In this document: piece after piece, positions 4,645 to 12,622 of the stretch
How positions within the stretch are numbered: position 1 is the stretch's first letter
Layout: each line of letters starts with the position of its first letter
Origin: Pseudomonadota bacterium
GTDB taxonomy: Bacteria; Pseudomonadota; Alphaproteobacteria; Rhizobiales; Xanthobacteraceae
DNA: 17,267 nucleotides
Reading direction: 5' to 3'
NCBI GenBank assembly: GCA_023442085.1
Contig: JAEZMT010000225.1
Span: forward strand, 1 to 17,267
Notes under the pieces: generated by a model
Told to the model about the DNA's origin: nothing
Seen by the model: only the letters and a program-made list of their open reading frames with translations
Databases searched by the model: none
Position numbers and translations under genes: made by a program

Positions 4645-7194
4645 ATGGCGAAGCGCATCCGGATGAGCGGCGCGCGGCGCCCGGCGCGTGGGCGCATGCT
4701 GGCGCCCGCCCCGGCGACGGAACGCGCGCACCCCTGCGTCGGCACCCGCGCCGCGCTGTTTGGCTCCGCCCTCTTCGGCTCGACGGCCCTTGCCGGCACG
4801 CCTGCCTTTGCCAGCGGCTGGACCGTCGCCGTCGGCGCGGCTGAGGCGTTGTGGCCGGTGATCGCTTTGTCCGCCTGCGCCGTCGCCGGTCTGATCGCTT
4901 TGAGATCGCGGAGCGTTGCGGCCGCGCTTTCCGCCCGCATGGACAAGGCCGAGGCAGAGGCCCGCGATGCCGGCGCCGCCGCTGCCCGGGCGCGGGCGGA
5001 AGCCCATGCCGCGCGAACCCTCCTCGCTGCCGGCGCCCCCGCCTTCATGGCCTGGACCGGCCGGACCCTGCCGGTGGACGTGCAAGGCACGACGCCGGAA
5101 GGCCTGCGCGCCGGCCTCGGCGCCGCCTCCGCCGCGCTCGACACGGCGTTGGAGCAGCTGCGCCGGGAAGACGGCACGGTGTCGGTCGCCGTGGAGACGC
5201 CGGCCGGCCCGGTGCGGCTGGAAGGCCGCAGCCTCGGCGGCGCGGGCGTGCTCCTCGTGCGTCCGGCCGATGCCGTGGATGCGGCTGCAAACGTCGACGC
5301 AACCAACTTCGCCGAGGCGGAGCGGATGGCGCACGGCCTCGCCGCCGCCCTCGATGCCGCCGCGGCGCCGGCCTGGCTGCGTCGGCCGGATGGCGATTTG
5401 ATCTATGTGAACCCCGCCTTCGCCGCCGCCGTGGGCGCGCCCACGGCCGAGGAGGCGCGGGCGGCTGGCCTCGACCTTCTCGACGCCCGCATCCGCAGCG
5501 CCGCGCTGACCGCCGAAGGCACCGCCGGCACCTTCCGCCAGCGGGTGAAGGCGGTGGCGAGCGGCCAGCGCCGGCAGATGGACGTGGTGGAGGTGGCCGG
5601 CCCCTTCGGCACGGCGGGCATCGCCATTGACGTGACGGCGGAGGACGCGGCGAAGGCCGAGACCGCCCGCACGGTCGCCGCCCACCAGCGCACGCTGGAC
5701 CAGCTGACCACCGCCGTGGCCATCTTCGGCGCAGACGAGCGCCTCGTGTTCCACAATGCCGCCTACGAGCGGCTGTTCGACCTCGCCCCCGGCTTCCTCG
5801 ACCAGCGCCCGCCGGAGAACGAGATCCTCGAAGACCTGCGCCGCCGCCGCAAGGTGCCGGAGCAGGCCGACTTCCGGGCGTGGCGCGCGCAGCTGCGCGA
5901 GGCCTATCGCGCCATCGAGCCGGTGAACGACTGGTGGCACCTGCCCGGCGGGCAGATGCTGCGGGTGGTCATCACGCCCAATGCCGAGGGCGGCATCACC
6001 TATCTGTTCGACGACCTCTCCGAGCATCTGGCGCTCGAGAGCCGCTACAACAGCCTCATCCGCATCCAGGGCGAGACGCTGGACGGCCTCGCCGAGGCGG
6101 TGGCGGTGTTCGGCGCGGACGGGCGGCTCAACCTCTACAACGAGGCCTTCCTCGCGCTCTGGTCCCTCGATGCCCAGGCCATGGGCGACAAGCCCCATGT
6201 GGACGCGGTGGCTGCCATGTGCCGCCCGCTCTATGGCGAGACCGCCGCCTTCTCCCGCATCCGCCAGGCGGTGACGGCCATCGGCCCGCGCGAGGCCATG
6301 ACCCTGCGCATCGAGCGGCCGGACGGCCGCGTGCTCGACGGCGCCACCCAGCCTCTGCCGGACGGCGGCACCATGGTGACGTTCCGCGATGTCACCGACA
6401 GCGTGAAGGTGGAGCGGGCGCTGACCGAGCGTGCCGAGGCGCTGGAGGCGGCGGACAAACTGAAGAACGCCTTCGTCGGCCACGTCTCCTACCACCTGCG
6501 CACGCCCCTCAACACCCTGATGGGCTATGCCGACATGCTGCGCGAGGGCCTCGCGGGCCCGCTCAACGACCGCCAACGCGACTATCTCGACCACATGCAC
6601 CAGTCCTCGGACCTGCTGCGCGCGCTCATCGACGACATCCTCGACCTCGCCACCATCGACGCCGGCGCCATGGAGCTGGACCTCGCCGAGGTGGACGTGC
6701 GCGAGCTGGTGCTCGCCGTCGCCGAGGCGGTGCGCGACGGCGTGGAGGAGGCGCGGCTCGTTCTCGCGGTGAATATCGATCCCGCAGCCGGCACCTTCGT
6801 CGCCGACGCGCGGCGGCTGCGGCAGATCCTGTTCAACCTCCTCTCCAACGCCATCGCCGTCTCGCCCGAGGGCGGCACCGTGGCGCTCGGCGCCGCGCGG
6901 CGCGAGGGGGCGCTGGTGTTCACCGTGCGCGACGAGGGGCCGGGCGTGCCGGCGGAAGTGCGGGAAACCCTGTTCGACCGCTTCGAGAGCCGCAGCGCAG
7001 GGCCGCGCCATCGCGGGGTGGGCCTTGGCCTTGCCATCGTGCGCTCCTTCGTGAGCCTGCACGGCGGCTCTGTCACGGTGGGGCCGGCGTCCTCCGCGCG
7101 CGGAGCGCTCGCGACCGGAACCCTCGCTGTGGGTACCATCGCGACTTGCATCTTCCCGCTCGACAACGAGCGTCGGCGGGAGGCCGCCGAATGA
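4645..7194 (+). CDS. divL: DivL-like PAS sensor histidine kinase homologue with Tyr replacing the phospho-accepting His
   Basis: An 849-residue membrane-anchored signalling protein, matching the alphaproteobacterial DivL regulator that reads DivK and acts on the CckA-CtrA cell-cycle phosphorelay. Hydrophobic segments (about 36-57 and 59-86) are followed by an Ala-rich coiled coil (90-125). Three PAS-like segments lie at about 229-330, 351-460 and 475-585. The dimerisation region contains HVSYHLRTPLNTL: Tyr616 occupies the usual phospho-His position and His617 the usual Glu. The ATPase domain looks complete (Asn735 in the N box, Asp763 in RDEGPGVP, GVGLGLAI near 793). Tyr at this site is the hallmark of Caulobacter DivL (Tyr550). 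I chose the ATG at 4645 because GGGGAAGGA lies upstream. Earlier in-frame starts (ATG 4549, TTG 4513) would add up to 44 unremarkable residues. The stop overlaps the tsaE start (ATGA). Family placement is strong, and gene order supports it. Confidence 0.85.
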   Translation: MAKRIRMSGARRPARGRMLAPAPATERAHPCVGTRAALFGSALFGSTALAGTPAFASGWTVAVGAAEALWPVIALSACAVAGLIALRSRSVAAALSARMDKAEAEARDAGAAAARARAEAHAARTLLAAGAPAFMAWTGRTLPVDVQGTTPEGLRAGLGAASAALDTALEQLRREDGTVSVAVETPAGPVRLEGRSLGGAGVLLVRPADAVDAAANVDATNFAEAERMAHGLAAALDAAAAPAWLRRPDGDLIYVNPAFAAAVGAPTAEEARAAGLDLLDARIRSAALTAEGTAGTFRQRVKAVASGQRRQMDVVEVAGPFGTAGIAIDVTAEDAAKAETARTVAAHQRTLDQLTTAVAIFGADERLVFHNAAYERLFDLAPGFLDQRPPENEILEDLRRRRKVPEQADFRAWRAQLREAYRAIEPVNDWWHLPGGQMLRVVITPNAEGGITYLFDDLSEHLALESRYNSLIRIQGETLDGLAEAVAVFGADGRLNLYNEAFLALWSLDAQAMGDKPHVDAVAAMCRPLYGETAAFSRIRQAVTAIGPREAMTLRIERPDGRVLDGATQPLPDGGTMVTFRDVTDSVKVERALTERAEALEAADKLKNAFVGHVSYHLRTPLNTLMGYADMLREGLAGPLNDRQRDYLDHMHQSSDLLRALIDDILDLATIDAGAMELDLAEVDVRELVLAVAEAVRDGVEEARLVLAVNIDPAAGTFVADARRLRQILFNLLSNAIAVSPEGGTVALGAARREGALVFTVRDEGPGVPAEVRETLFDRFESRSAGPRHRGVGLGLAIVRSFVSLHGGSVTVGPASSARGALATGTLAVGTIATCIFPLDNERRREAAE

Positions 7195-8762
7195 GCATCC
7201 TGCTCGAACGCCTCGAAGGAAAGCCGGTGGCCTGCCGCGTGGTCCTGAAGGACCTCGCCGCCACCACCCGCCTGGCCGCCCTCATCGCCAGCTGGTTCGG
7301 GGGCAAGGACACCATCACCCTCACCGGCGACCTCGGCGCCGGCAAGACGGAGCTGGCCCGCGCGCTCATCCGCGCCTTCGCCGACGATGCCGGCGTGGAC
7401 GTGCCAAGCCCCACCTTCCCGATCCTGATCTCCTACGATTTCCCCCGCGGCCGGGTGGTGCACGCCGATCTCTACCGCATCCAGGAACCGGACGAGCTGG
7501 ACGAGCTCGGCTGGGACGAGATGCGCGAGAACGCGCTGCTCATGGTGGAATGGCCCGAGCGCGCCGAGGAGCGCCTGCCCGCCGACCGCCTCGACGTGGC
7601 GCTCTATCTCGCCGCCGGCACGCGGGACGCCGCCGATCTCGGCCCGGAGGCGCGCATCGCCATCGTTACCGGCTACGGCAGCTTCGGCCCGCGGCTCGAC
7701 CGGCTGATGATCGCGCAATCGCTCATCGAGCAGAGCGGCTTCGCCGAGGCGGCGCACCGCTTCCTGCAGGGCGACGCCTCCGCCCGCTCCTACAGCCGCC
7801 TTGTGCTCGGCGACCGCTCCGCCATCGTCATGAACGCGCCGCGTCAGCCGGACGGGCCGCCGCTGAAGCGCGGCCTGCCCTATAGCCAGCTCGTGCATCT
7901 GGCGGAAGACGTGAAGCCGTTCGTCGCGATGGACAGGGCGCTGCTGGCGCAGGGGCTCTCCGCCCCGCTGATCTATTCGGCGGATCTGGAGGCGGGCATT
8001 CTCGTCCTGGAGGACCTCGGCTCGCAGTTCGTGGTGGCCGGCACCCCGCCCGCCCCGGTACCGGAGCGCTATCGCCTCGCGGTGGAGGTGCTCGCCACCC
8101 TGCACAGCCGCCCCTTGCCGCGCACGCTGAACATAGCGCCACGGGTGGAGCGGGCGCTGCCGTCCTACGACGTCGCCGCCATGCTCACCGAGATCGACCT
8201 GATGCTGGACTGGTATCTGCCGTCCCGCGGCATCCGGCTCGACGGGGTGGTGCGGGAGGAGTTCCGCCTGCTGTGGCGCAGCGCGCTCAACTCCGCCATG
8301 GCGGAGCCGCCCACCTGGGTGCTGCGCGATTATCACTCGCCCAATCTCATCTGGCTGCCCCACCGCGAGGGCCTGCGCCGCATCGGCCTTATCGATTTTC
8401 AGGACGCGGTGATGGGGCCGGCCGCCTATGACGTGGTGTCGCTGGCGCAGGATGCGCGCGTGGACGTGCCGGAGGAGCTGGAGATCGATCTCGTGCGCCG
8501 CTACGTGGCGCTGCGGAGCGAGGCGGACCCCACCTTCGATCCGCGCGGATTCTCCCGCACCTATGCGCTCATGGGCGCCCAGCGGGCCAGCAAGATCCTC
8601 GGCATCTTCACCCGCCTCAACGATCGCGACGGCAAGCCGCATTATCTGAAGCACCTGCCGCGCATCCGCCGCTATCTCGCCCGGTGCCTCGCCCATGAGG
8701 AACTGGGCTCGCTGCGCATGTGGTATGAGGCCGTGCTGCCATCGAAGGATCTCTCCGCGTGA
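7191..8762 (+). CDS. Bifunctional TsaE ATPase - AmgK-like amino-sugar kinase fusion
   Basis: A 523-residue fusion. Residues 1 to about 145 form TsaE, the ATPase of the complex that makes N6-threonylcarbamoyl-adenosine (t6A37) in ANN-decoding tRNAs: Walker A GDLGAGKT (Lys52), SPTFPI (73-78), HADLYRI (91-97) and VEWPER (119-124). Residues from about 165 on form an APH-fold phosphotransferase of the AmgK type, which phosphorylates MurNAc/GlcNAc at C1 in peptidoglycan recycling: VLRDYHSPNL (Asp380, Asn385) as the catalytic loop and GLIDFQDAVMGP (Asp402, Asp405) as the metal-binding motif. There is no stop or frameshift between the two halves. The start overlaps the divL stop (ATGA) and the end overlaps the murU start (GTGA). 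The fusion is annotated in other Hyphomicrobiales, so it is unlikely to be an assembly error. The AmgK role is supported by the adjacent murU; the exact sugar is inference. Confidence 0.9.
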   Translation: MSILLERLEGKPVACRVVLKDLAATTRLAALIASWFGGKDTITLTGDLGAGKTELARALIRAFADDAGVDVPSPTFPILISYDFPRGRVVHADLYRIQEPDELDELGWDEMRENALLMVEWPERAEERLPADRLDVALYLAAGTRDAADLGPEARIAIVTGYGSFGPRLDRLMIAQSLIEQSGFAEAAHRFLQGDASARSYSRLVLGDRSAIVMNAPRQPDGPPLKRGLPYSQLVHLAEDVKPFVAMDRALLAQGLSAPLIYSADLEAGILVLEDLGSQFVVAGTPPAPVPERYRLAVEVLATLHSRPLPRTLNIAPRVERALPSYDVAAMLTEIDLMLDWYLPSRGIRLDGVVREEFRLLWRSALNSAMAEPPTWVLRDYHSPNLIWLPHREGLRRIGLIDFQDAVMGPAAYDVVSLAQDARVDVPEELEIDLVRRYVALRSEADPTFDPRGFSRTYALMGAQRASKILGIFTRLNDRDGKPHYLKHLPRIRRYLARCLAHEELGSLRMWYEAVLPSKDLSA

Positions 8763-9541
8763 CCGCTGCCCCCGCCACGCTCGCTGATGCACATGCCGCC
8801 GGAACCGTCGGGATCGATACCGCCCGCATCACCACCGCCATGGTGCTGGCCGCCGGCCTCGGCACGCGGATGCGACCGCTCACGGACACCCGCCCCAAGC
8901 CGCTGGTAGTGGTGGAGGGGCGCCCGCTGGTGGACCATGTGCTGGATCGTGTCGCTGCCGCGGGCATTCCCCGCGCCGTCGTCAATCTGCACCACCATGC
9001 GGACATGCTGGAGGCGCACCTCAAGGCCCGCGCCGGCGCGCCGGAAATCATCCTCTCCGACGAGCGCGGCCTGCTCCTGGAGACCGGCGGCGGCGTGCGC
9101 AAGGCGCTGCCGCGGATCGGCGCGGAGCCCTTCCTCGTCATCAATTCCGATACCATCTGGATCGAGGGCATGCGCCCCAACCTCGTGCGGCTCATGGAGC
9201 AGTTCGATCCCGCGCGCATGGACGCGCTGCTGCTGCTGGCCTCCGCCGCCCATTCCATCGGCTATGACGGCATGGGCGACTTCCAGATGGACAAGCTCGG
9301 CCGGCTGGAGCGGCGCGGCGAGCGCACCATCGCCCCCTTCGTCTATGCCGGCGCCGCCGTCCTCAAGCCGGAGCTGTTCGAGGATGCGCCGGAGGGGGCC
9401 TTCTCGCTCAACCGCGTGTTCGATCGCGCGGCGGCGGCGGAGCGGCTGTTCGGCTTGCGGCTCGACGGCATCTGGATGCATGTGGGCACGCCCGACGCCA
9501 TCGCCCTGGCCGAGGAGGCCATCGAGCGGTCGAGCGATTGA
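8759..9541 (+). CDS. murU: MurU-type N-acetylmuramate-1-phosphate uridylyltransferase
   Basis: A 260-residue nucleotidyltransferase of the sugar-phosphate NTP-transferase fold. The signature at about 28-50 is AMVLAAGLGTRMRPLTDTRPKPL, with Gly-Leu-Gly-Thr-Arg at 33-37 and Lys47. FLVINSDTIW (Asp131) and MHVGTPDA (Asp246) are the expected metal and sugar-binding parts. In Pseudomonas, AmgK and MurU act in sequence to turn recycled MurNAc into UDP-MurNAc, bypassing de novo MurA synthesis. The neighbouring AmgK domain supports that role over a mannose-1-phosphate guanylyltransferase, which is the main alternative on sequence alone. The GTG start at 8759 overlaps the previous stop (GTGA). An ATG at 8840 would remove the N-terminal 27 residues and cut close to the nucleotide loop, so the GTG is preferred. 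Confidence 0.85.
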   Translation: MTAAPATLADAHAAGTVGIDTARITTAMVLAAGLGTRMRPLTDTRPKPLVVVEGRPLVDHVLDRVAAAGIPRAVVNLHHHADMLEAHLKARAGAPEIILSDERGLLLETGGGVRKALPRIGAEPFLVINSDTIWIEGMRPNLVRLMEQFDPARMDALLLLASAAHSIGYDGMGDFQMDKLGRLERRGERTIAPFVYAGAAVLKPELFEDAPEGAFSLNRVFDRAAAAERLFGLRLDGIWMHVGTPDAIALAEEAIERSSD

Positions 9542-9574
9542 GGTCTTTCCTCTGGCGGGACTGGGAGTGAAGCC

Positions 9575-12500
9575 GTGCCGCGCGTGCTGACCATTCCGCC
9601 CTCCGCGCCGTTCCTGCCCGTGCTCGCGCGCGCCCTGCTGGATGGCGCGCTGGTGGAAGGCTTCGCGCCGCGTCACGATCCCCTCGCGCTGGCCGGCGCC
9701 ACCGTCTTCCTGCCCACCCGCCGCGCCGGGCGGCTGTTCGCCGAGGCGCTGCTGGAAGCGTCGGGCGGATCGGCGCTGCTGCTGCCCCGCATCGTGCCCC
9801 TCGGCGACGTGGACGAGGACGCGCTCGCCTTCTCGGAAGACGCCCCGGTGCTTGCCGCGCCCCACGCCATCGCCCCGGTGCATCGACGGCTCGTGCTGGC
9901 GCGGCTGGTGGCGCACTGGCGTGACACGCTGTCGAGGGCGGTGGAGCGGGAGGCGGTCGCCGCCGGCACCGCTTCGACCTTCGCCCTTGCCGATGCGCTG
10001 GGCTCGTTGTTCGACGACCTCACCACCGCCGGCCTCGGCGTCGAGCGCATGGACGGGCTCGTGCCGGACGAGCTGGACCGTTATTTCAAGGTGGGGCTGG
10101 ATTTCGTGCGCATCGCCCGGCGCGCTTTTTCCGCCTATCTGGCCGAGGAAGGGCTGGTGGAGCCCGCCGCCCGCCGCGATGCGCTGGTGGATGCGGAGGC
10201 GCGCCGCCTCACCGCGCTCGGCACGGCGGCGGGGCCGGTGATCGCCGCCGGCTCCACCGGCTCCATGCCGGCCACCGCGCGCCTGCTGAAGGCCATTGCC
10301 AGCCTGCCCCATGGCGCCGTGGTGCTGCCGGGGCTGGACCTCGACCTCGATGCCCCCTCCTTCGACCGGCTCGCCGACCCGGTGCTGGGCGCGCCCGACC
10401 ATCCGCAATACGGCCTCGCCCGGCTGCTCGGAACTCTTGGGGTGGAGCGGCGCGAGGTGATCCCGCTGGCCCCGCCCGCCCCCTTCGGCCGCGAGCGGCT
10501 GATGGGCGAGGCCCTGCGGCAGGCGGAGACGACGGACCTCTGGGCGACGCTTGCCGCCCGCCTGCCGCCCGACGCCCTCGCCGCCGCCATGGCCGGCATC
10601 AGCGTGGTCGAGGCGGATGATCCGCGCGCGGAGGCGCTGGCCATCGCGCTCCTGCTGCGCGACAGCCTGGAGCGGCCGGGCGAGACGGCGGCCCTCGTCA
10701 CCCCGGACCGTGACCTCGCCCGGCGGGTGGTTGCGGAGATGGAGCGCTTCGGCGTGGCGCTGGACGATTCCGCCGGCACGCCGCTGGCCGACGCCCCGGC
10801 CGGACGCCTCGCCGGGCTGCTGGTGACGGCGGCGGCCGAAGCGCTGGCGCCGGTGCCGCTGTTCGCCCTCCTCACACATCCGCTGGCGCGCTTCGGCCTC
10901 GATGCGGACGCGAAGGCCCAAGCGGTGGCGGCACTGGAGCTGGCCGCATTGCGCGGCCCCCGTCCCGCCGCCGGCATCGCGGGCCTCTTCGCCGCGCTGG
11001 ATGCGCATGATCCGGAAGGCTACCGCCGCTCCGATCCGCGCAGCCGCATCGACGGTCCGGCCATCGCCGCCGCGCGCGATCTGGTGCAGCGGCTGGAGGG
11101 TGCGCTCGGCCCGCTGCTGGCGCTGGGAGAACGGCACGGCCCGGTCCCCCTCGACGAACTCGTCGCCGCCCATCGCGCTGCCGTCGAGACTGCCGCCGGC
11201 CCGCTCGACCTTGAGGCGGAGGATGCGGCGGCGGCGGCGCTCGCCCGCACCTTCGACACGTTGAAGAGCGCCGCCGGCGACGGGCCGGCACTCGACCTCT
11301 CCTCCTATGCCGACGCGGCCGGTGCGCTCTTCTCCGACACCATGGTGCGTCCGCGCGCCGAGCCCCATGCGCGCATCCGCATCCTCGGCCCGCTGGAGGC
11401 GCGGCTCGTGCATGTGGACCGCATGGTGCTGGGCGGTCTGGTGGAGGGCTCCTGGCCGACCATTCCGGAAACCGACCCGTGGCTGAGCCGCCCCATGCGG
11501 TCGCAACTGGGGTTGGACCTGCCGGAGCGGCGCATCGGCCTGGCCGCCCACGATTTCGCGCAGGCGTTCGGGGCGCGCGAGCTGGTGCTGAGCTTCGCCG
11601 CCAAGGTGGGCGGCACCCAGAGCGTGCCCTCGCGCTTCCTGCAGCGGCTGAAGACCGTGGCGGGCGAGACCGATTGGGACGCCGCCCGCGCGCGCGGCGC
11701 CCGTTTCGTCCGCGCCGCCCGGAAGCTGGACGAGGCGCCGGCCGTGCCCCGCGCGACCCGCCCCGCGCCCGCCCCGCCGCTGGAGCTACGCCCGCGCCGG
11801 CTCTCGGTGACGGAGATCGAGACGTTCCTGCGCGATCCCTATTCCATCTATGCCCGCCACGTGCTCGGCCTGTCCCCTCTGGACGACCTCGATGCGCCCC
11901 CCGGCGGCGCCGAGCGCGGCAGCGCGCTGCACGAGGCGGTGGGCCGCTTCACCCAGGCGTTTGCCGATGAGCTGCCCCCGGACGCGCTGGCGCGGCTGAT
12001 TGAGGAGGGCGCCCGCGCCTTCGCACCGTTGAAGGCGTTCCCGGCGGAGCATGCCCTGTGGTGGGCGCGGTTCGAGCGGGCGGCGGCATTCCTCGTCGCG
12101 TTCGAGCGCGAGCGGCGGGCGCACCTCGATCGCATCGTCGCCGAGACGATGGGGAGCCTCGACATCCCGCTGGCCGCCTCCACCTTCCGCCTCACCGGCC
12201 GCGCCGACCGCATCGAGATCAAGCGCGACGGCACGCTCGCCATCATCGATTACAAGACCGGCACCGCGCCGAGCGCCAAGCAGGCCGCCTCCCTCTCTCC
12301 GCAACTGCCGCTGGAAGCCGCCATGGCCCGGCGCGGCGGCTTCGAGGGCGTGCCGGGGGCGCCGGTGGAGGAACTCACCTATGTGGAGCTGAAGGGCGGG
12401 GCCGAGGGGGGCGCGGAAAAGCCGGTGAAGGTGAAGGACCGCTCCACCCACGATCTCGCCGAGGATGCCCTCGCCGGCCTCGAAAGCCTCCTGAAGGCGT

Positions 12501-12622
12501 TCGAGAATTTGGCGCAGGGCTATCGCTCCCTCGCCGCGCCGCAATGGTCGGGCCGCTATGGCGATTACGACCATCTCGCCCGCGTGCGCGAATGGGCGCT
12601 GGCCGGGGAGGAGGGCGAATGA
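9575..12622 (+). CDS. addB: Double-strand break repair protein AddB (alphaproteobacterial type)
   Basis: A 1015-residue subunit of the AddAB helicase-nuclease, which resects DNA ends for RecA loading. The N-terminal half is an inactive helicase-like region: VFLPTRRAGRLFAEALL (about 44-60) is present but I see no GxxxxGKT Walker A. The C-terminal PD-(D/E)XK nuclease begins near LSVTEIETFLRDPYSIYARHVLGL and has GSALHEAVGRF, then GRADRIEI (Asp878) and IIDYKTG (Asp892, Lys894). It would cut one strand while AddA cuts the other. I find no cysteine in the protein, so the iron-sulfur cluster known in the Bacillus subtilis AddB nuclease domain cannot form. The GTG start at 9575 has GGGAG upstream and lies 33 bases after murU. 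The stop overlaps the addA start (ATGA). Confidence 0.93.
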   Translation: MPRVLTIPPSAPFLPVLARALLDGALVEGFAPRHDPLALAGATVFLPTRRAGRLFAEALLEASGGSALLLPRIVPLGDVDEDALAFSEDAPVLAAPHAIAPVHRRLVLARLVAHWRDTLSRAVEREAVAAGTASTFALADALGSLFDDLTTAGLGVERMDGLVPDELDRYFKVGLDFVRIARRAFSAYLAEEGLVEPAARRDALVDAEARRLTALGTAAGPVIAAGSTGSMPATARLLKAIASLPHGAVVLPGLDLDLDAPSFDRLADPVLGAPDHPQYGLARLLGTLGVERREVIPLAPPAPFGRERLMGEALRQAETTDLWATLAARLPPDALAAAMAGISVVEADDPRAEALAIALLLRDSLERPGETAALVTPDRDLARRVVAEMERFGVALDDSAGTPLADAPAGRLAGLLVTAAAEALAPVPLFALLTHPLARFGLDADAKAQAVAALELAALRGPRPAAGIAGLFAALDAHDPEGYRRSDPRSRIDGPAIAAARDLVQRLEGALGPLLALGERHGPVPLDELVAAHRAAVETAAGPLDLEAEDAAAAALARTFDTLKSAAGDGPALDLSSYADAAGALFSDTMVRPRAEPHARIRILGPLEARLVHVDRMVLGGLVEGSWPTIPETDPWLSRPMRSQLGLDLPERRIGLAAHDFAQAFGARELVLSFAAKVGGTQSVPSRFLQRLKTVAGETDWDAARARGARFVRAARKLDEAPAVPRATRPAPAPPLELRPRRLSVTEIETFLRDPYSIYARHVLGLSPLDDLDAPPGGAERGSALHEAVGRFTQAFADELPPDALARLIEEGARAFAPLKAFPAEHALWWARFERAAAFLVAFERERRAHLDRIVAETMGSLDIPLAASTFRLTGRADRIEIKRDGTLAIIDYKTGTAPSAKQAASLSPQLPLEAAMARRGGFEGVPGAPVEELTYVELKGGAEGGAEKPVKVKDRSTHDLAEDALAGLESLLKAFENLAQGYRSLAAPQWSGRYGDYDHLARVREWALAGEEGE

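Noticed and set aside
4567..7062. 831-codon minus-strand open frame opposite divL
   Set aside because: It is a composition shadow (His/Gly/Arg/Glu-rich). The plus frame has PAS, HisKA-like and ATPase domains.
5880..7190. N-terminal extension of the tsaE-amgK frame over divL
   Set aside because: The frame is open but encodes Arg/Pro-rich sequence overlapping divL. TsaE begins naturally at the ATG at 7191, in the ATGA overlap.
6582..8792. 736-codon minus-strand open frame opposite the divL end and tsaE-amgK
   Set aside because: It has no domain signature and mirrors high-GC codons of the coupled plus-strand genes.
8672..11551. 959-codon minus-strand open frame opposite murU and addB
   Set aside because: It is a low-complexity shadow. 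Its length alone is not evidence at this GC content.
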